The notes: generated by a model from the letters alone, not told the origin. 64,000 bases of DNA from Alteromonas macleodii ATCC 27126 (GCF_000172635.2 NC_018632.1:372001-436000); one strand, 5' to 3'; counted from the stretch's first letter, positions 18,931 to 29,466 are shown. Numbers and translations are program-made.

Positions 18931-19938
18931 TTATGGCTTTGGAATAAAGCCGACTGCTTTGTATACTTTAGCCAAAGTTTCAGCCGCTCGCGCTGACGCT
19001 TTCTCAGCACCCTGACTCATTACGTCGTCAAGATATGCTCTGTCTGCGCGAATTTCAGCATAGCGGGCCTGAATGGGTTCAAGTAGAGCAACCACAGCGT
19101 CTGCAACATCACCTTTAAGGTGGCCATACATTTTGTCAGTATATTCAGGCTCAAGCTCTTTAATTGATTTACCCGTCGCAAGTGAAAGTAGGGTCAGTAA
19201 GTTAGACACGCCTGGTTTTTCAGTTGGGTTAAAGTAGATATTAGCTTGCTCGTCAGAGTCGGTCACGGCACGTTTGATTTTCTTGGCTAACTTCTTAGGA
19301 TCTTCTAATAAGCCGATGAAGTTATTCGGGTTGTTGTCAGACTTAGACATCTTCTTTTCAGGCTCTTGAAGGCTCATGATGCGCGCGCCAAAGTCTGGGA
19401 TATACGGGTCAGGTAGACGAAATACATCGCCGTATAGATTGTTAACACGTGTAGCAATGTCACGAGTCAATTCAAGGTGCTGCTTCTGATCTTCACCTAC
19501 CGGTACTTTATCTGCTTGGTATAGCAAAATATCTGCTGCTTGGAGTACAGGGTAGCTGTATAAGCCTACATTAATGTTATTTTCGTTCTTCGCAGACTTA
19601 TCTTTGAATTGAGTCATGCGATTAAGCTCACCCATTTGGGCGTAACAATTCAATACCCAAGATAGCTGTGCATGTTCAGGCACATGGGATTGCAAAAACA
19701 GAGTACTTTTTTGTGGATCAATACCGCAAGCAAGGTAAAGAGAAAGGCCGTCTAGACAAGCTTCAGCAAGCTGCTTAGGGTCTTGTCGTACAGTAATAGC
19801 ATGCAAATCCACTATCATATATAAGCAGTCGTGGTCGTCTTGCATGGAAACCCACTGTTTAAGTGCACCCATGTAATTGCCAAGGGTAAGTTGTCCTGAA
19901 GGCTGACAGCCACTTAATACAACGGGTTTATTACTCAT
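18931..19938 (-). CDS. trpS: Tryptophanyl-tRNA synthetase
   Basis: Class I aminoacyl-tRNA synthetase of 335 residues that charges tRNA-Trp. The HIGH-equivalent motif is [13 protein letters not shown] and the KMSKS loop is [25 protein letters not shown] is also typical. In E. coli the order is dam-rpe-gph-trpS. Here rpe lies directly upstream (66 bases) and the phosphoglycolate phosphatase gene gph is missing from between them. Confidence 0.97.
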   Translation of the reverse strand: MSNKPVVLSGCQPSGQLTLGNYMGALKQWVSMQDDHDCLYMIVDLHAITVRQDPKQLAEACLDGLSLYLACGIDPQKSTLFLQSHVPEHAQLSWVLNCYAQMGELNRMTQFKDKSAKNENNINVGLYSYPVLQAADILLYQADKVPVGEDQKQHLELTRDIATRVNNLYGDVFRLPDPYIPDFGARIMSLQEPEKKMSKSDNNPNNFIGLLEDPKKLAKKIKRAVTDSDEQANIYFNPTEKPGVSNLLTLLSLATGKSIKELEPEYTDKMYGHLKGDVADAVVALLEPIQARYAEIRADRAYLDDVMSQGAEKASARAAETLAKVYKAVGFIPKP

Positions 19939-20003
19939 TTCTTTTTACCTGTAATACGTTAAATACTGTGAAAATAAAGCTTGAGAAAATAAAGCTTCAA
20001 AAA

Positions 20004-20681
20004 TTATGCTTTAGACAGTGACGCTAGTTCATTGCGCATTTGCTCAATGACATCGCTGTAGTCGGGTTGAGAAAAAATAGCCGAACCAGCCACAAACATA
20101 TCCGCGCCCGCTTCCGCTATTTCGCGAATGTTATCGACTTTTACGCCACCGTCAATTTCAATTCGAATATCGTAGCCGCTTTCTAATACACGCTGTTTCA
20201 CCGCGCGTACTTTATCTAAGGTGCTAGGAATAAACTTTTGACCACCAAACCCTGGGTTAACCGACATAATAAGAATGTGGTGCAGTTTGTCCATGACGTG
20301 GTCAAGGTAATGTAGTGGCGTTGCTGGGTTAAATACGAGCCCCGGCTTGCAACCTGCATCGATAATAAGCTGTAGAGAGCGGTCTATGTGCTCAGACGCT
20401 TCTGGGTGAAAACTAATATAGCAGGCCCCTGCATTCGCGAATTTTTCAATTAAGTCATCGACGGGCTTCACCATTAGGTGCACATCAATGGGAGCGGTAA
20501 TGCCGTAGTTTCTTAACGCCTCGCAAATCATTGGCCCAAACGTAAGATTGGGTACATAGTGGTTATCCATTACATCGAAATGCACCACATCAGCGCCAGC
20601 CTCTAATACCTTTTCTACGTCTTCGCCAAGTCGAGCGAAATCGGCCGATAGTATTGATGGAGCAATTAGGAATGGTTTCAT
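20004..20681 (-). CDS. rpe: Ribulose-phosphate 3-epimerase
   Basis: Interconverts ribulose 5-phosphate and xylulose 5-phosphate in the pentose phosphate pathway. The 225-residue TIM barrel shows [16 protein letters not shown], the metal-binding [16 protein letters not shown], the [12 protein letters not shown] loop and EIDGGV. I start it at 20681, which has AAAGGA ahead of it and matches the family N-terminus; an upstream in-frame start at 20723 would add 14 unlike residues. Confidence 0.97.
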   Translation of the reverse strand: MKPFLIAPSILSADFARLGEDVEKVLEAGADVVHFDVMDNHYVPNLTFGPMICEALRNYGITAPIDVHLMVKPVDDLIEKFANAGACYISFHPEASEHIDRSLQLIIDAGCKPGLVFNPATPLHYLDHVMDKLHHILIMSVNPGFGGQKFIPSTLDKVRAVKQRVLESGYDIRIEIDGGVKVDNIREIAEAGADMFVAGSAIFSQPDYSDVIEQMRNELASLSKA

Positions 20682-21079
20682 TGCATGTCCTTTCATTCTA
20701 AAAACAACAAGGTGCGTTGCCACTTACGTTTCACCTTTGCGAAAGTTTACCCAAATCCGTGCTTCTTTACTATGCCAAGGGTTAATCAGCGTTAATTTCA
20801 CGGAAATTTAAGATAAACGGACTTTGTCAGAACGTTGCCCAATTTTGGTGAGCGCGCGTTATGTTGGTGCGTTTTTATGCAGCGTTTTTTTGTTTTGGTG
20901 ACAGAGGATGAATTTTTTAAGTGAAATAATGTTCTAAATTTCAATTGGTTAATTTATTTTTTGCGAGTTTTTTTGATGAACCATAAATGGGCATCAACTT
21001 TGCGTTATCCAGTCCAAAAAAGAAAACACAGACAGAAAAAACGAATTACAACAAGTTTGAATTTGACTGGAGAACACAC
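20682..21079. other. Divergent intergenic region between rpe and the TorF-like porin
   Basis: About 400 AT-rich bases between two divergent starts. It must carry the promoters of the rpe-trpS unit and of the porin gene. I found no ORF or clear operator. Confidence 0.45.
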
Positions 21080-21805
21080 ATGAAAACATCTACAAAAAGA
21101 ACAATACTTGCCGCTGCTATTTCTTCAGCGTGTCTATTAACAGCCATGCCTAGCTATGCAGAAGGTTCATTCACTGCTAACGCTAGTGCAACCAGTAACT
21201 ACATCTGGCGTGGTCTAACACAAACAACTAACGAAGCCGCAGTACAGGGTGGTATCGATTACGCGCATGAAAGTGGTTTTTACGCGGGTACGTGGGCATC
21301 AAATGTAAGCTATGAATCAGACGACATTTACTCTTATGAGCACGACATGTACTTTGGTTTTTCTGGCGAGTCTGAGGGTATTGCGTACGACTTTGGTTAC
21401 CTTTATTACAACTACGACGATGAAGCAAACTTTGATTTTGCGGAAGTTTACGGCACCGTAGGTATGGGTGGGTTAAGCCTTACTGTATACCTTTTAGCGC
21501 ACACTGAAGCTGACGAAGGCGAAAATCAAGACTTCGGTTTTGCACAAGCATCGTACACCTCGCTTGATTACAGCATGGAGATCTTAAACGGTACGGAACT
21601 TGGTTTCCACGTTGGCTATCACGAAGGCGATTTCGCTGAAGCATTTAACGGTGTAGAGGGTTATGCAGACTACGGTGTTTCGATCGCTAAAGATGGTTTT
21701 AGCTTCGCTGTAACTGGCACTAACTTAGATGACGACGGTGCCGATGCATTGGATAACGACGCAGTGAAATTTACTGTAGCATACTCTATGGACTTCGAAC
21801 TGTAA
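21080..21805 (+). CDS. TorF-family putative porin
   Basis: A 241-residue outer-membrane beta-barrel protein. Residues 1-26 form a signal peptide ending in PSYA; the mature part starts with SFTANASATSNYIWRGLTQT, the opening pattern of TorF-like proteins, followed by alternating aromatic/polar strands, many Asp/Glu turns and a C-terminal Phe-Glu-Leu. The start at 21080 has a GGAGA ribosome site and gives a clean signal peptide; a longer ORF start at 20987 would put 31 charged residues in front. Its island (to 22495) interrupts the usual dam-rpe order. The substrate is unknown. Confidence 0.85.
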   Translation: MKTSTKRTILAAAISSACLLTAMPSYAEGSFTANASATSNYIWRGLTQTTNEAAVQGGIDYAHESGFYAGTWASNVSYESDDIYSYEHDMYFGFSGESEGIAYDFGYLYYNYDDEANFDFAEVYGTVGMGGLSLTVYLLAHTEADEGENQDFGFAQASYTSLDYSMEILNGTELGFHVGYHEGDFAEAFNGVEGYADYGVSIAKDGFSFAVTGTNLDDDGADALDNDAVKFTVAYSMDFEL

Positions 21806-21813
21806 TGACCTTG

Positions 21814-21836
21814 TAGAGGCCATTGGATGGCCTCTA
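21814..21836 (+). terminator. Hairpin after the porin gene
   Basis: Ten-base perfect arms (TAGAGGCCAT and ATGGCCTCTA) with a 3-nt loop directly after the stop codon; the following bases are ATCAAAA, so it is a strong stem without a U-run, possibly protecting the mRNA 3' end. Confidence 0.55.
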
Positions 21837-21853
21837 TCAAAACGTTGAGTACT

Positions 21854-21890
21854 AAAAGCCTAATGTGTTTTCGTTAGGCTTTTCATTTTT
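21854..21890 (+). terminator. Intrinsic terminator after the porin gene
   Basis: Arms AAAAGCCTAA and TTAGGCTTTT enclose a 10-nt loop and are followed by CATTTTTT, a typical rho-independent terminator, second in tandem after the hairpin at 21814. Confidence 0.75.
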
Positions 21891-21976
21891 TACAAGCAAC
21901 GCATTTTTAACTTGTTCGTAACCTGCTTTTGATTATAATGAGATTAATTTTTAAACGAGTGTAAGGAGTATTCAGG

Positions 21977-22285
21977 ATGAAGGTTCTTCCATTTTTTGCG
22001 ATTTGTGGAGCGGTAGCGCTTGTTAGCGTTGCGGTTACAAGTACGCCAAATTCACACTCGTCAGTATGCGAATTCCAACCCGTTACGGAGTTCAACCCCA
22101 AGTTGCCCGCAAGCCATATTCAAAACCAATGTGCCCGTCATCAAGAGGGTGTTGAGGAAGTAAGTTGGCTGTCATGGATAGCGGGGAAATCATCCTCTTT
22201 CCAATTCCACTTTTTAGACCTACTTGAGTTGATGCACAGCGACGAAGGTAATCGAGATTTCACCTCACCTGCTAACGACACTTAG
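21977..22285 (+). CDS. Small exported or membrane-anchored protein, unknown
   Basis: A 102-residue protein with an N-terminal hydrophobic segment (residues 4-21) that could be a signal peptide or anchor, followed by a polar part with two Cys (VCEF, NQCARH) and no recognised domain. A good AAGGAG ribosome site precedes it and the DUF2970 gene follows after nine bases, so the two are probably co-transcribed. I do not recognise the family. Confidence 0.6.
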   Translation: MKVLPFFAICGAVALVSVAVTSTPNSHSSVCEFQPVTEFNPKLPASHIQNQCARHQEGVEEVSWLSWIAGKSSSFQFHFLDLLELMHSDEGNRDFTSPANDT

Positions 22286-22294
22286 GGGAAAATT

Positions 22295-22495
22295 ATGCAG
22301 TCTGGTACTGGTTTTTGGTCAGTTCTAGGTAGTGTAGTTGCTAGTCTATTTGGTGTTCAGAGCCATAAAAACTACGAACGTGACTTTACTAAAGGCACTT
22401 TTATAAGCTTCGCCGTCATTGGCGTAATCTTGGTTGTGCTGTTTGTTGTTACGCTTTTTATGTTCGTTAAATGGTATACGGGCTATAGCGCATAG
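22295..22495 (+). CDS. DUF2970-family small membrane protein
   Basis: A 66-residue protein: an N-terminal amphipathic stretch with SVVASLFGVQSHKNYERDF, then one transmembrane helix (about residues 38-60). This pattern, with the LFGVQS motif, fits DUF2970, a proteobacterial family of unknown function. A GGGGAAA ribosome site precedes the ATG. It converges on dam. Confidence 0.8.
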   Translation: MQSGTGFWSVLGSVVASLFGVQSHKNYERDFTKGTFISFAVIGVILVVLFVVTLFMFVKWYTGYSA

Positions 22496-22578
22496 CAATT
22501 GCGTGAATACACATTAAAATCGTATGTGGGTAAGGCGGTCGATGCGCTACCTATAAGACGTTTTTTAGGCTCCACACA

Positions 22579-23460
22579 CTAAACTGAAGGGCGGTGAAAC
22601 GTCTTCTTTTTTCGAGTCTTTCGCTTTGGTGCGACGTTAGCTGGAGGGAAATAAGCCAAAATTTCATCCACTGGCTGTCGCTTTGCACCGTTTTGACTTA
22701 TCGAACGCTTAACTGACAGCATACTGAAATCTGCCCCGTGATAAAGCGACCGAGTTAGCGGTAAGTCGTGATTTGAGATGAGGACGGGTATGCCTCGCTT
22801 TTTTGACGCGCGGGTGGCGAGCTCAGCCAGCTTCTCTTGAGATTCTTGTCCGAAGCTTCGCGCGGCATAGCTGGTAAACGCTGCAGTCTTGCTGATAGGA
22901 GCATACGGTGGGTCACAATAAATAACATTGCCACGCCTAGCTCTAGAAAAAACCTTTTCAAAAGGAAGACAAGTAAACGTCGCTTTTTGCGATTTTTCCG
23001 AAAACACAAACATCTCGTCTTCTGGAAAGTACGGCTTTTTATAGCGGCCAAAAGGTACGTTAAAACGCCCTTGAAGGCTGTAGCGGCATAAACCGTTGTA
23101 CCCATGTCGGTTTAAATAAAGAAAAAGAATCGCTCGGTAGTATTCATCTTGCGTTGCGTTGAACTCTTCGCGCAAGTCATAGTACATCTTTTCTTCATTG
23201 CGACTTCCATCAAAAAACGCGCGTGCATCGTTAATCAGTGCATCGGGCTGCGCTTTAAGGAAATTGTATAAGTTGATGAGATCAGGATTGATGTCATTAA
23301 GCAGGTAGCGTTTGTATTGCGTATTCAGAAATACAGATCCGGCACCAACAAACGGTTCAATGAGTTTATTGGCTTGCGGTAATCTGGCCTGAATATGCTC
23401 AACCAAGCTGTATTTGCCACCGGCCCATTTTAAAAAAGCCCGGTTTTTTTTCTGCATCAT
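22579..23460 (-). CDS. dam: DNA adenine methylase (GATC-type)
   Basis: N6-adenine methyltransferase of the Dam type, used in mismatch repair, replication timing and gene control. The 293-residue protein has the SAM-binding FLKWAGGKYSL, IEPFVGAGSVFLN, and the catalytic DPPY motif in VIYCDPPYAPIS. The last 25 residues are a basic tail (KRKTRKKKTF) beyond the usual Dam end. Two adjacent ATGs are possible starts. It follows damX by about 225 bases on the same strand, as in E. coli. Confidence 0.96.
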   Translation of the reverse strand: MMQKKNRAFLKWAGGKYSLVEHIQARLPQANKLIEPFVGAGSVFLNTQYKRYLLNDINPDLINLYNFLKAQPDALINDARAFFDGSRNEEKMYYDLREEFNATQDEYYRAILFLYLNRHGYNGLCRYSLQGRFNVPFGRYKKPYFPEDEMFVFSEKSQKATFTCLPFEKVFSRARRGNVIYCDPPYAPISKTAAFTSYAARSFGQESQEKLAELATRASKKRGIPVLISNHDLPLTRSLYHGADFSMLSVKRSISQNGAKRQPVDEILAYFPPANVAPKRKTRKKKTFHRPSV

Positions 23461-23686
23461 GCTTAAACGTTACTACCTAGACGGAATGAAGACGGTGGTT
23501 TTTCCGTGCGCCGCCGTTCCAAGGGAAAGGGTCGTCTTTATACTTTTATGCTGATCAGTATCAGATATCACCACACTAAAGGTAGATTGTAACTTTCATC
23601 AGTAAAACGGACAACCAACAAGTGTCGCAAGAACGGAATTTTGCTCATTTACTGGAAATATTATGACCACACGGTTGTGAAATGAC

Positions 23687-25159
23687 TTAATTTTGCGCTT
23701 TGCTCATCTCTGAGAGGATTTGGTTTCCTCGCTTTATAAAAGCATTTTGTTTACCTGGATATTCGGGTAAATTTGTTCGTGCTTGTTGCGCTTGAGATAA
23801 CGACGTGTAGATTTGCTTGTTAACTACTACAAACCAGTCGCCACCATAGCGCGTCGTTTTATAAATTCGCGTTTGCTCAGTTAGATTGTTTTCTCGTAGG
23901 AACTCACTGAGAACAGACTCACTTTTCATCGCTAACAACTGTATAGCGTAGTCATTTTCCCCAATCCAGCCTTCTTGACTCGATTCAGTGGCCACTGTGG
24001 TTGGCGCTACATTATCGTTGACGCCGTCCGAGTTTGATTTGGCACCTTGAGCAGGTTGTTGATCACGTAGCGCACCGTTGCTAACCACCTCTGAACCATT
24101 GGAATCAGTGGTATTATCTCCAATCGGGGCATTCTCAAACTGGTTACTGTCTGCCTGTTCTGAAGATGGCGTAACTTCAGGTAAGGATGAAACCGCATTT
24201 TCCCAATTGGTAATCAACGGACCGTTATCTGACGATTCATCAATTAACGAGCCACCAACGTCTGCACTATCATCATTGGGCGCGGAAACAAGCTCTACGT
24301 TGCCTATTTGGTTGGTTGCTTGAGTTGCTGAGTTTGATGCTGTTGTTTCGCTTTCATCGGTTTCACCATTGCCTATAAGCTTGTTATAAGCAGATCCGGG
24401 CTCAACCTGCGTTCTTTCAGGTTCTGGCGAAGGTTGACTGATAGGCGCAAAAATCGATGCTAATTTATCACCGTATTGCCAGTAAATAAGGCCAGAAAAC
24501 GTAGCAAGGAACACGCATATAACAGCGATATAAAACCACTTAGACTTTAACGGGTTGATAAAAGTTTGCGTATTTTCACGCTGTCTATTTTCTAAATGAG
24601 CCTGAAAAGCCTCGCGACGTGAAGCAATCATTTTGTCGAGCTCTGACTCGAAGCTAGGCTGTTCGCTAATGACTGACTGGCTGCTAATTATTAGTGGGGT
24701 TTCTGTATTTTTTGCAGGAAGCCACTGCTTGGCGCGCTCAGCCCATTCGTTATTCGCGAACAAAAGCACATTTAAATGCTGCTTGTTACCAGCGAACCGA
24801 CTTTGCAACACCAAGTCCCATAGTTCTTGCAATAGTGCATCAGGAAGATTGTGGGCTTGGGTGATGGCTATAAGAATTGGACCTTCGTGACTATTTAGGT
24901 CGGAAAGTAGTTCGTTTAGAGGCCTAACGAAGCTACCCACCACTTGACCAAGAAGCTGCCGACAAAGTTGTCGACGGTAGTCAGAGGGCTCCATATTTTC
25001 TTGTGCAGTTAAATACGCAATCTCGGTATCATCGTGCTGCTGGAAGACAAAGGCTTCAAGGGTCTTTTGTTGTTGAGCAATAGACTCACCACTGACAAAA
25101 ATCAGCTGAGAAGAGTAATTGACCAAATATTCCAAACGTTCATGCAGTTCACTTTGCAT
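23687..25159 (-). CDS. damX: DamX-like SPOR-domain cell division protein
   Basis: A 490-residue bitopic inner-membrane protein. The N-terminal ~200 residues resemble an AAA-like module (IAITQAHNLPDALLQELWDL); one transmembrane helix is at about 208-227 (WFYIAVICVFLATFSGLIYW); a long Ser/Asn/Asp-rich periplasmic linker follows; the C-terminal ~75 residues are a SPOR domain (YAIQLLAMKSES, WFVVVNKQIYTSLSQAQQA) that binds denuded septal peptidoglycan. Position between aroB and dam supports DamX. Confidence 0.88.
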   Translation of the reverse strand: MQSELHERLEYLVNYSSQLIFVSGESIAQQQKTLEAFVFQQHDDTEIAYLTAQENMEPSDYRRQLCRQLLGQVVGSFVRPLNELLSDLNSHEGPILIAITQAHNLPDALLQELWDLVLQSRFAGNKQHLNVLLFANNEWAERAKQWLPAKNTETPLIISSQSVISEQPSFESELDKMIASRREAFQAHLENRQRENTQTFINPLKSKWFYIAVICVFLATFSGLIYWQYGDKLASIFAPISQPSPEPERTQVEPGSAYNKLIGNGETDESETTASNSATQATNQIGNVELVSAPNDDSADVGGSLIDESSDNGPLITNWENAVSSLPEVTPSSEQADSNQFENAPIGDNTTDSNGSEVVSNGALRDQQPAQGAKSNSDGVNDNVAPTTVATESSQEGWIGENDYAIQLLAMKSESVLSEFLRENNLTEQTRIYKTTRYGGDWFVVVNKQIYTSLSQAQQARTNLPEYPGKQNAFIKRGNQILSEMSKAQN

Positions 25160-25280
25160 GGGAGTTTGCCCTTATTCACCGTTGCTTTAAAAACTGTCCT
25201 GCAACGCATTTCTTTATGATTCCAACTAACGTAGGGAAGTCAAGATAGACGCGTTGCCTGGTTGTCGCGAGGGCTAATGA

Positions 25281-26348
25281 CTAAGAAAGGATGTCAGTAA
25301 GAATGGCGTCCGTGACGTCCTTGGTAACAACCGCTTTGCCTATGCCTTGAGGAAGTACAAATCGAATACTGCCAGCTTCCACTTTTTTATCGCGTTTCAT
25401 ATGCTTAACGTAGTCATTCTTTGTCATACTATTTGGGCCTGCAACCGGTAAAGCAAATGCTTCAAATAGCGACGATACGCGTCGTGTTTCTGACGCTTCA
25501 AACCACGTTAATGCTTCAGCAGCTTTACAAGCAATTATAGTACCAGCGGCTACCGCTTCGCCATGCAGCCAGTTACCGTAGCCTTGCTCGGCTTCAATAG
25601 CGTGACCGAACGTGTGGCCTAAGTTAAGAATGGCGCGTAAACCACCTTCACGTTCATCTTTTGCTACCACGTCTGCTTTGATTTCGCAGCAGCGAGAAAT
25701 AGCTTGGGTAAGAATTTCAGTATCAAGCGACGTAAGCGCATCTACATTACTTTCAAGCCATTCAAAAAACGGTGCGTCGTAAATGATACCGTATTTGATG
25801 ACCTCTGCCATGCCAGCAGCAAACTCTCTCGCGGGTAATGTAGCTAGGGTATCAGTATCAATGGCCACATAAACCGGTTGGTAAAAAGCGCCAATCATGT
25901 TTTTGCCGAGAGGATGATTTACCGCGGTTTTTCCACCTACTGATGAGTCGACTTGAGAAAGCAAAGTTGTAGGAACTTGAATGAAGGGCACACCGCGTTG
26001 GTAAGTTGCCGCAACAAAGCCAGTAAGATCACCAATTACACCACCGCCAAGTGCGATAAGTGTCGTATCTCTTGCAGCGTTTAGCTCAAGAAGGCGTGTC
26101 ATAACCACTTCGAATTGGGCAAGATTTTTGTGTTGCTCGCCGTCCGGCAAAATAATGGTTTCAACCTGAACATTACCACACGCCGCTTTAGCGGTTTCTA
26201 AATACAGTGGGGCAACAGTTTCGTTGGTAACAATGACGGCAAGTGGGCCTTTTATATAGGCACTAAAAAGGCCAGGTTGCGAAAGCAACCCAGCCTCTAT
26301 CTGTATAGGATAGCTACGTTCTCCAAGTTCCACAGTTAAGGTTGACAT
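25281..26348 (-). CDS. aroB: 3-dehydroquinate synthase
   Basis: Second shikimate-pathway enzyme; NAD- and metal-dependent cyclisation of DAHP. The 355-residue protein shows [19 protein letters not shown], the [21 protein letters not shown] core and the metal-binding His residues in [11 protein letters not shown]. It follows aroK by 30 bases on the same strand. Confidence 0.97.
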   Translation of the reverse strand: MSTLTVELGERSYPIQIEAGLLSQPGLFSAYIKGPLAVIVTNETVAPLYLETAKAACGNVQVETIILPDGEQHKNLAQFEVVMTRLLELNAARDTTLIALGGGVIGDLTGFVAATYQRGVPFIQVPTTLLSQVDSSVGGKTAVNHPLGKNMIGAFYQPVYVAIDTDTLATLPAREFAAGMAEVIKYGIIYDAPFFEWLESNVDALTSLDTEILTQAISRCCEIKADVVAKDEREGGLRAILNLGHTFGHAIEAEQGYGNWLHGEAVAAGTIIACKAAEALTWFEASETRRVSSLFEAFALPVAGPNSMTKNDYVKHMKRDKKVEAGSIRFVLPQGIGKAVVTKDVTDAILTDILS

Positions 26349-26378
26349 TGGCGTAGCACCTCCTATTACATATTTAAT

Positions 26379-26894
26379 TTATAAACCAATTTTACTGATA
26401 ATCTGATTCGCTACAGCACGCGCACTTTGGTCGTCTGTATCAACAATGTAATCAGCAACTTCTTCGTAAAGCGGGTTGCGCATTTCTGCAAGATCGCGAA
26501 GTACTTGTTCTGGATCTTCGTTTTGTAGCAAAGGACGACGTTTGTCACGTTGTGTACGGGCAACTTGCTTATCGATTGTCGTTTGTAGGTAAACAACGAT
26601 GCCGCGGGCAGATAAACGATTACGCACAGCTTTAGTTACAATAGAACCGCCGCCAGTAGCAAGTACAATACCTTGCTTATCTGTCAAATCGTTAATGACG
26701 TTTTCTTCGCGTTTACGGAAACCGTCTTCGCCTTCAAGGTCGAAGATCCAGGCAATGTCTGCACCCGTGCGGCGCTCAATTTCCTGATCCGAATCAAAAA
26801 AGTCTAGGTGAAGTTCGTCTGCCAGATGTCTACCGATGGTACTTTTGCCAGCACCCATTGGGCCAACTAAAAAGATATTACGTTTTTCAGCCAT
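26379..26894 (-). CDS. aroK: Shikimate kinase
   Basis: ATP-dependent phosphorylation of shikimate. The 171-residue P-loop protein shows [12 protein letters not shown], the shikimate-binding [19 protein letters not shown] and the lid RDKRRPLL. It leads the aroKB-damX-dam stretch, 270 bases after pilQ. Confidence 0.97.
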   Translation of the reverse strand: MAEKRNIFLVGPMGAGKSTIGRHLADELHLDFFDSDQEIERRTGADIAWIFDLEGEDGFRKREENVINDLTDKQGIVLATGGGSIVTKAVRNRLSARGIVVYLQTTIDKQVARTQRDKRRPLLQNEDPEQVLRDLAEMRNPLYEEVADYIVDTDDQSARAVANQIISKIGL

Positions 26895-27117
26895 ATTTGC
26901 TTATATCACAACTTAATCATGTTAGGGGCAGTGCACTGTTGCCTTACCAGCCTACCCATTGACTCGTGCCTATTTAGTGTCCAATAAGCACCACTCCTTA
27001 AACCTCGCTTAAATTTCGAGGCGGGGATTATCTCAGTTTCATGCAAGGCGTTGCAAGTTTTGTTACTAACAAATAGCGTATACCTGTAAATTTAGTTACA
27101 AAAAAAGGCTGAAAACC

Positions 27118-27145
27118 AAAAAAGCGCACAAAAATGCGCTTTTTT
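27118..27145 (-). terminator. Intrinsic terminator of the pil operon
   Basis: Perfect arms AAAAAAGCGCA and TGCGCTTTTTT with a 6-nt loop, flanked by A and T tracts, lie 19 bases past the pilQ stop. It would end the pilMNOPQ transcript on the minus strand and separate it from aroK. Confidence 0.85.
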
Positions 27146-27163
27146 GAAGGCTAAAAATGAGGA

Positions 27164-28936
27164 TTATGGTCTTTCAGTGACTATCTTAGGTGTCACAAAG
27201 ATAAGTAGTTCTCGTTTTTGCTGAAGTTGTGACGAGTTTCTGAAAAGGGCACCAACGACAGGCAAATCACCAAACAAAGGCACTTTCGACACGCCATCAG
27301 AACTGGTTTGTTGGAATATGCCACCTAATACGATGGTTTCGCCGTTTTCTACCAATACCTGCGTTTTAATTTCTTGGGTATCGATGGCTACGGCCTCACC
27401 AGTAGACGTAGAAACGGTTTCGCCACGGGTATCTTGCGTAACAACTAAATCCAAAATAATGCGATTATCAGGCGTAATATGTGGCGTAACTTTCAGTGAC
27501 AAAACGGCTTTTTTGAACTCTACTGAAGTCGCACCGCTAGACGTTGCTTGTACGTAAGGTATTTCCGTACCTTGTTCAATGTAAGCTTCATGCTGGTTAG
27601 CAACCGTAATACGAGGACTCGCAATAATTTCGCCTTTGTTTTCAGATTCTAGTGCGGAAAGCTCAAGGTCTAATATGGTGCCATCAACCAAGCTCGCAAT
27701 TTGAAAGCCAATGCTACCCGCGGCGCTGGTCACAGGCAGGTTCACATTAAGGCGATTATCAATGCTAGGCACTATGCCGCCGGCAATGGTGTCTGCGCCC
27801 TCAAGGCTTCCCGACACACCATTATCGTCTTGACGGTCGCTGAAACCCCAACGAACGCCAAGCTGCTCGTCTACATCGTCAAGCACAGTAACCATACGGC
27901 TCTCAATCAGCACTTGCTTCACTGGAATATCTAACGCATTGATGGTTTTTCTTGCTTCATCAATAGAGGCTAACGTGTCGCGAATAAGTAAAGTGTTGGT
28001 TCGTTCGTCTACTGTAACCCCCCCTCGCTCAGATAAGATCCCGCCCTCTGTCGACTTTAAGATCGTGGCCAGGGCAGCAGCTTTTGCATAGTTAACAGGA
28101 ATATTAACCGTATGAAGCGGCGCTAAGTCTGAAACTTGCTTTTTAGATTGAAGGGCTTGGGTTTCACGAGCCGATAGTTCTTCAGCCGGTGCAATTAACA
28201 AAATGTTGCCCTCTAAGCGTTTATCCAGACCTTTAACGCGCAAAATCATGTCGAGTGCTTGATCCCACGGAACGCCCGACAAGCTTATCGTTACGTTTCC
28301 TGTTACGGTGTCGGTGGTCACTAAGTTAAACCCATTAACCTGCGCAATAATTTGTAAAACTTGTCTCACAGGAACATCTTGAAAATCGAGTGAAATGGGG
28401 TCGCCTGTGTATTTCTTTTCCGCTTCCAAGGCGTCTTGCTGCGCGCTGTCCATTGGCGTTATCGCCATACGAATTACGCCGTCTTTTACCGTATTTTTAA
28501 CCGTAACTGGGCCCGAATAATTAACTTCAATTCGCGCGCCATCTTTATCTTCGAATGTCTCGATGGTAGAAACCAAGGTACCGAAATCAGTCACATTAAG
28601 TTCTACTAATTGGTCTTCGCCTAACTTGGTGTTTGGTAATGTAAGGGATACCTTTCCTTGTGACTCAATAAGCTGAAGTTTTGGCGCTTGGCCCTCAAAA
28701 CTCACCAGTGTTACAGCGGTATTGTTAGCTGCTTGAGTAAAGTCGATGTTTGTGACCGTGGTGGTAACGGTTGATGCATTTCGTTTAGTATCAGGGTCGA
28801 CTAACAAAGGCTCTTGGGCTTTTACTGGCGAAACAAATACGGTTAATGAAAATATTGCAGCCACAGCGAAAGCCAGCCAATACCATCTAGGCACTCTACG
28901 ATTCAGAGATTTGTTAAATATGTATCGTTCGGCCAT
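27164..28936 (-). CDS. pilQ: Type IV pilus secretin
   Basis: Outer-membrane ring through which the type IV pilus passes. The 590-residue protein has a signal segment (residues 18-41), one AMIN-like domain (about 55-175), STN/secretin N0-N1 domains (about 190-330, ISLDFQDVPVRQVLQIIAQ) and the secretin core ending in VPLFGDLPVVGALFRNSS. It is somewhat shorter than common PilQ proteins of about 700 residues, probably because only one AMIN domain is present. It is the last gene of pilMNOPQ and starts two bases after pilP stops. Confidence 0.95.
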   Translation of the reverse strand: MAERYIFNKSLNRRVPRWYWLAFAVAAIFSLTVFVSPVKAQEPLLVDPDTKRNASTVTTTVTNIDFTQAANNTAVTLVSFEGQAPKLQLIESQGKVSLTLPNTKLGEDQLVELNVTDFGTLVSTIETFEDKDGARIEVNYSGPVTVKNTVKDGVIRMAITPMDSAQQDALEAEKKYTGDPISLDFQDVPVRQVLQIIAQVNGFNLVTTDTVTGNVTISLSGVPWDQALDMILRVKGLDKRLEGNILLIAPAEELSARETQALQSKKQVSDLAPLHTVNIPVNYAKAAALATILKSTEGGILSERGGVTVDERTNTLLIRDTLASIDEARKTINALDIPVKQVLIESRMVTVLDDVDEQLGVRWGFSDRQDDNGVSGSLEGADTIAGGIVPSIDNRLNVNLPVTSAAGSIGFQIASLVDGTILDLELSALESENKGEIIASPRITVANQHEAYIEQGTEIPYVQATSSGATSVEFKKAVLSLKVTPHITPDNRIILDLVVTQDTRGETVSTSTGEAVAIDTQEIKTQVLVENGETIVLGGIFQQTSSDGVSKVPLFGDLPVVGALFRNSSQLQQKRELLIFVTPKIVTERP

Positions 28937-28938
28937 GC

Positions 28939-29466
28939 TTACTCTCCCGCCTTCGATGCTGTAGTCATTGTTGTTGTTTTCCTTTGCCAGCAGCCCGCAC
29001 CATCAGGTAATAACTGTTCAATAGTAATTGAGTCGGTGCTAATTTGCGTAATTTTGCCATAAAACAAGCCGATACGACTCCCTACTTTAGCTTTATGTAA
29101 TACGCCATCGTTACTTTTCAATAATGCCCACTGCACTCCCTTAACGGCAAAGTTGCCAGTCAGTGCGAGGGCGTCCACGCCATAGGCTTCCAATGCTTCT
29201 TTAGGTCGCTGGAAGTTTGGCTGCAAACAGTTTTCTACCCGTGCTTTTGCTACTGGAGCGGCGTTGTTCTTAGGGCGATCGAACGGGCTTCTTAAAGCGC
29301 TTGCCGAATAGCTAAAAGGTGGGTGAGTCTTGAATTCTGGATACGGTTCAATTTGTGGCTGAGCACGCTCTTTAACACTCTGTGTATAGGCATGCAGATC
29401 GTCGAGTTTAGGTGAACAGCCTGTTACTAACAATATGATCAAAAGAGATAAAAACGAACGAATCAT
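28939..29466 (-). CDS. pilP: Type IV pilus assembly lipoprotein
   Basis: A 175-residue lipoprotein with lipobox LVTGC near residue 16 and the C-terminal PilP beta domain (LTGNFAVKGVQWALLKSNDG, VGSRIGLFYGKITQI). PilP links the PilN/PilO inner-membrane pair to PilQ. It overlaps pilO by four bases, implying translational coupling. Confidence 0.93.
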   Translation of the reverse strand: MIRSFLSLLIILLVTGCSPKLDDLHAYTQSVKERAQPQIEPYPEFKTHPPFSYSASALRSPFDRPKNNAAPVAKARVENCLQPNFQRPKEALEAYGVDALALTGNFAVKGVQWALLKSNDGVLHKAKVGSRIGLFYGKITQISTDSITIEQLLPDGAGCWQRKTTTMTTASKAGE

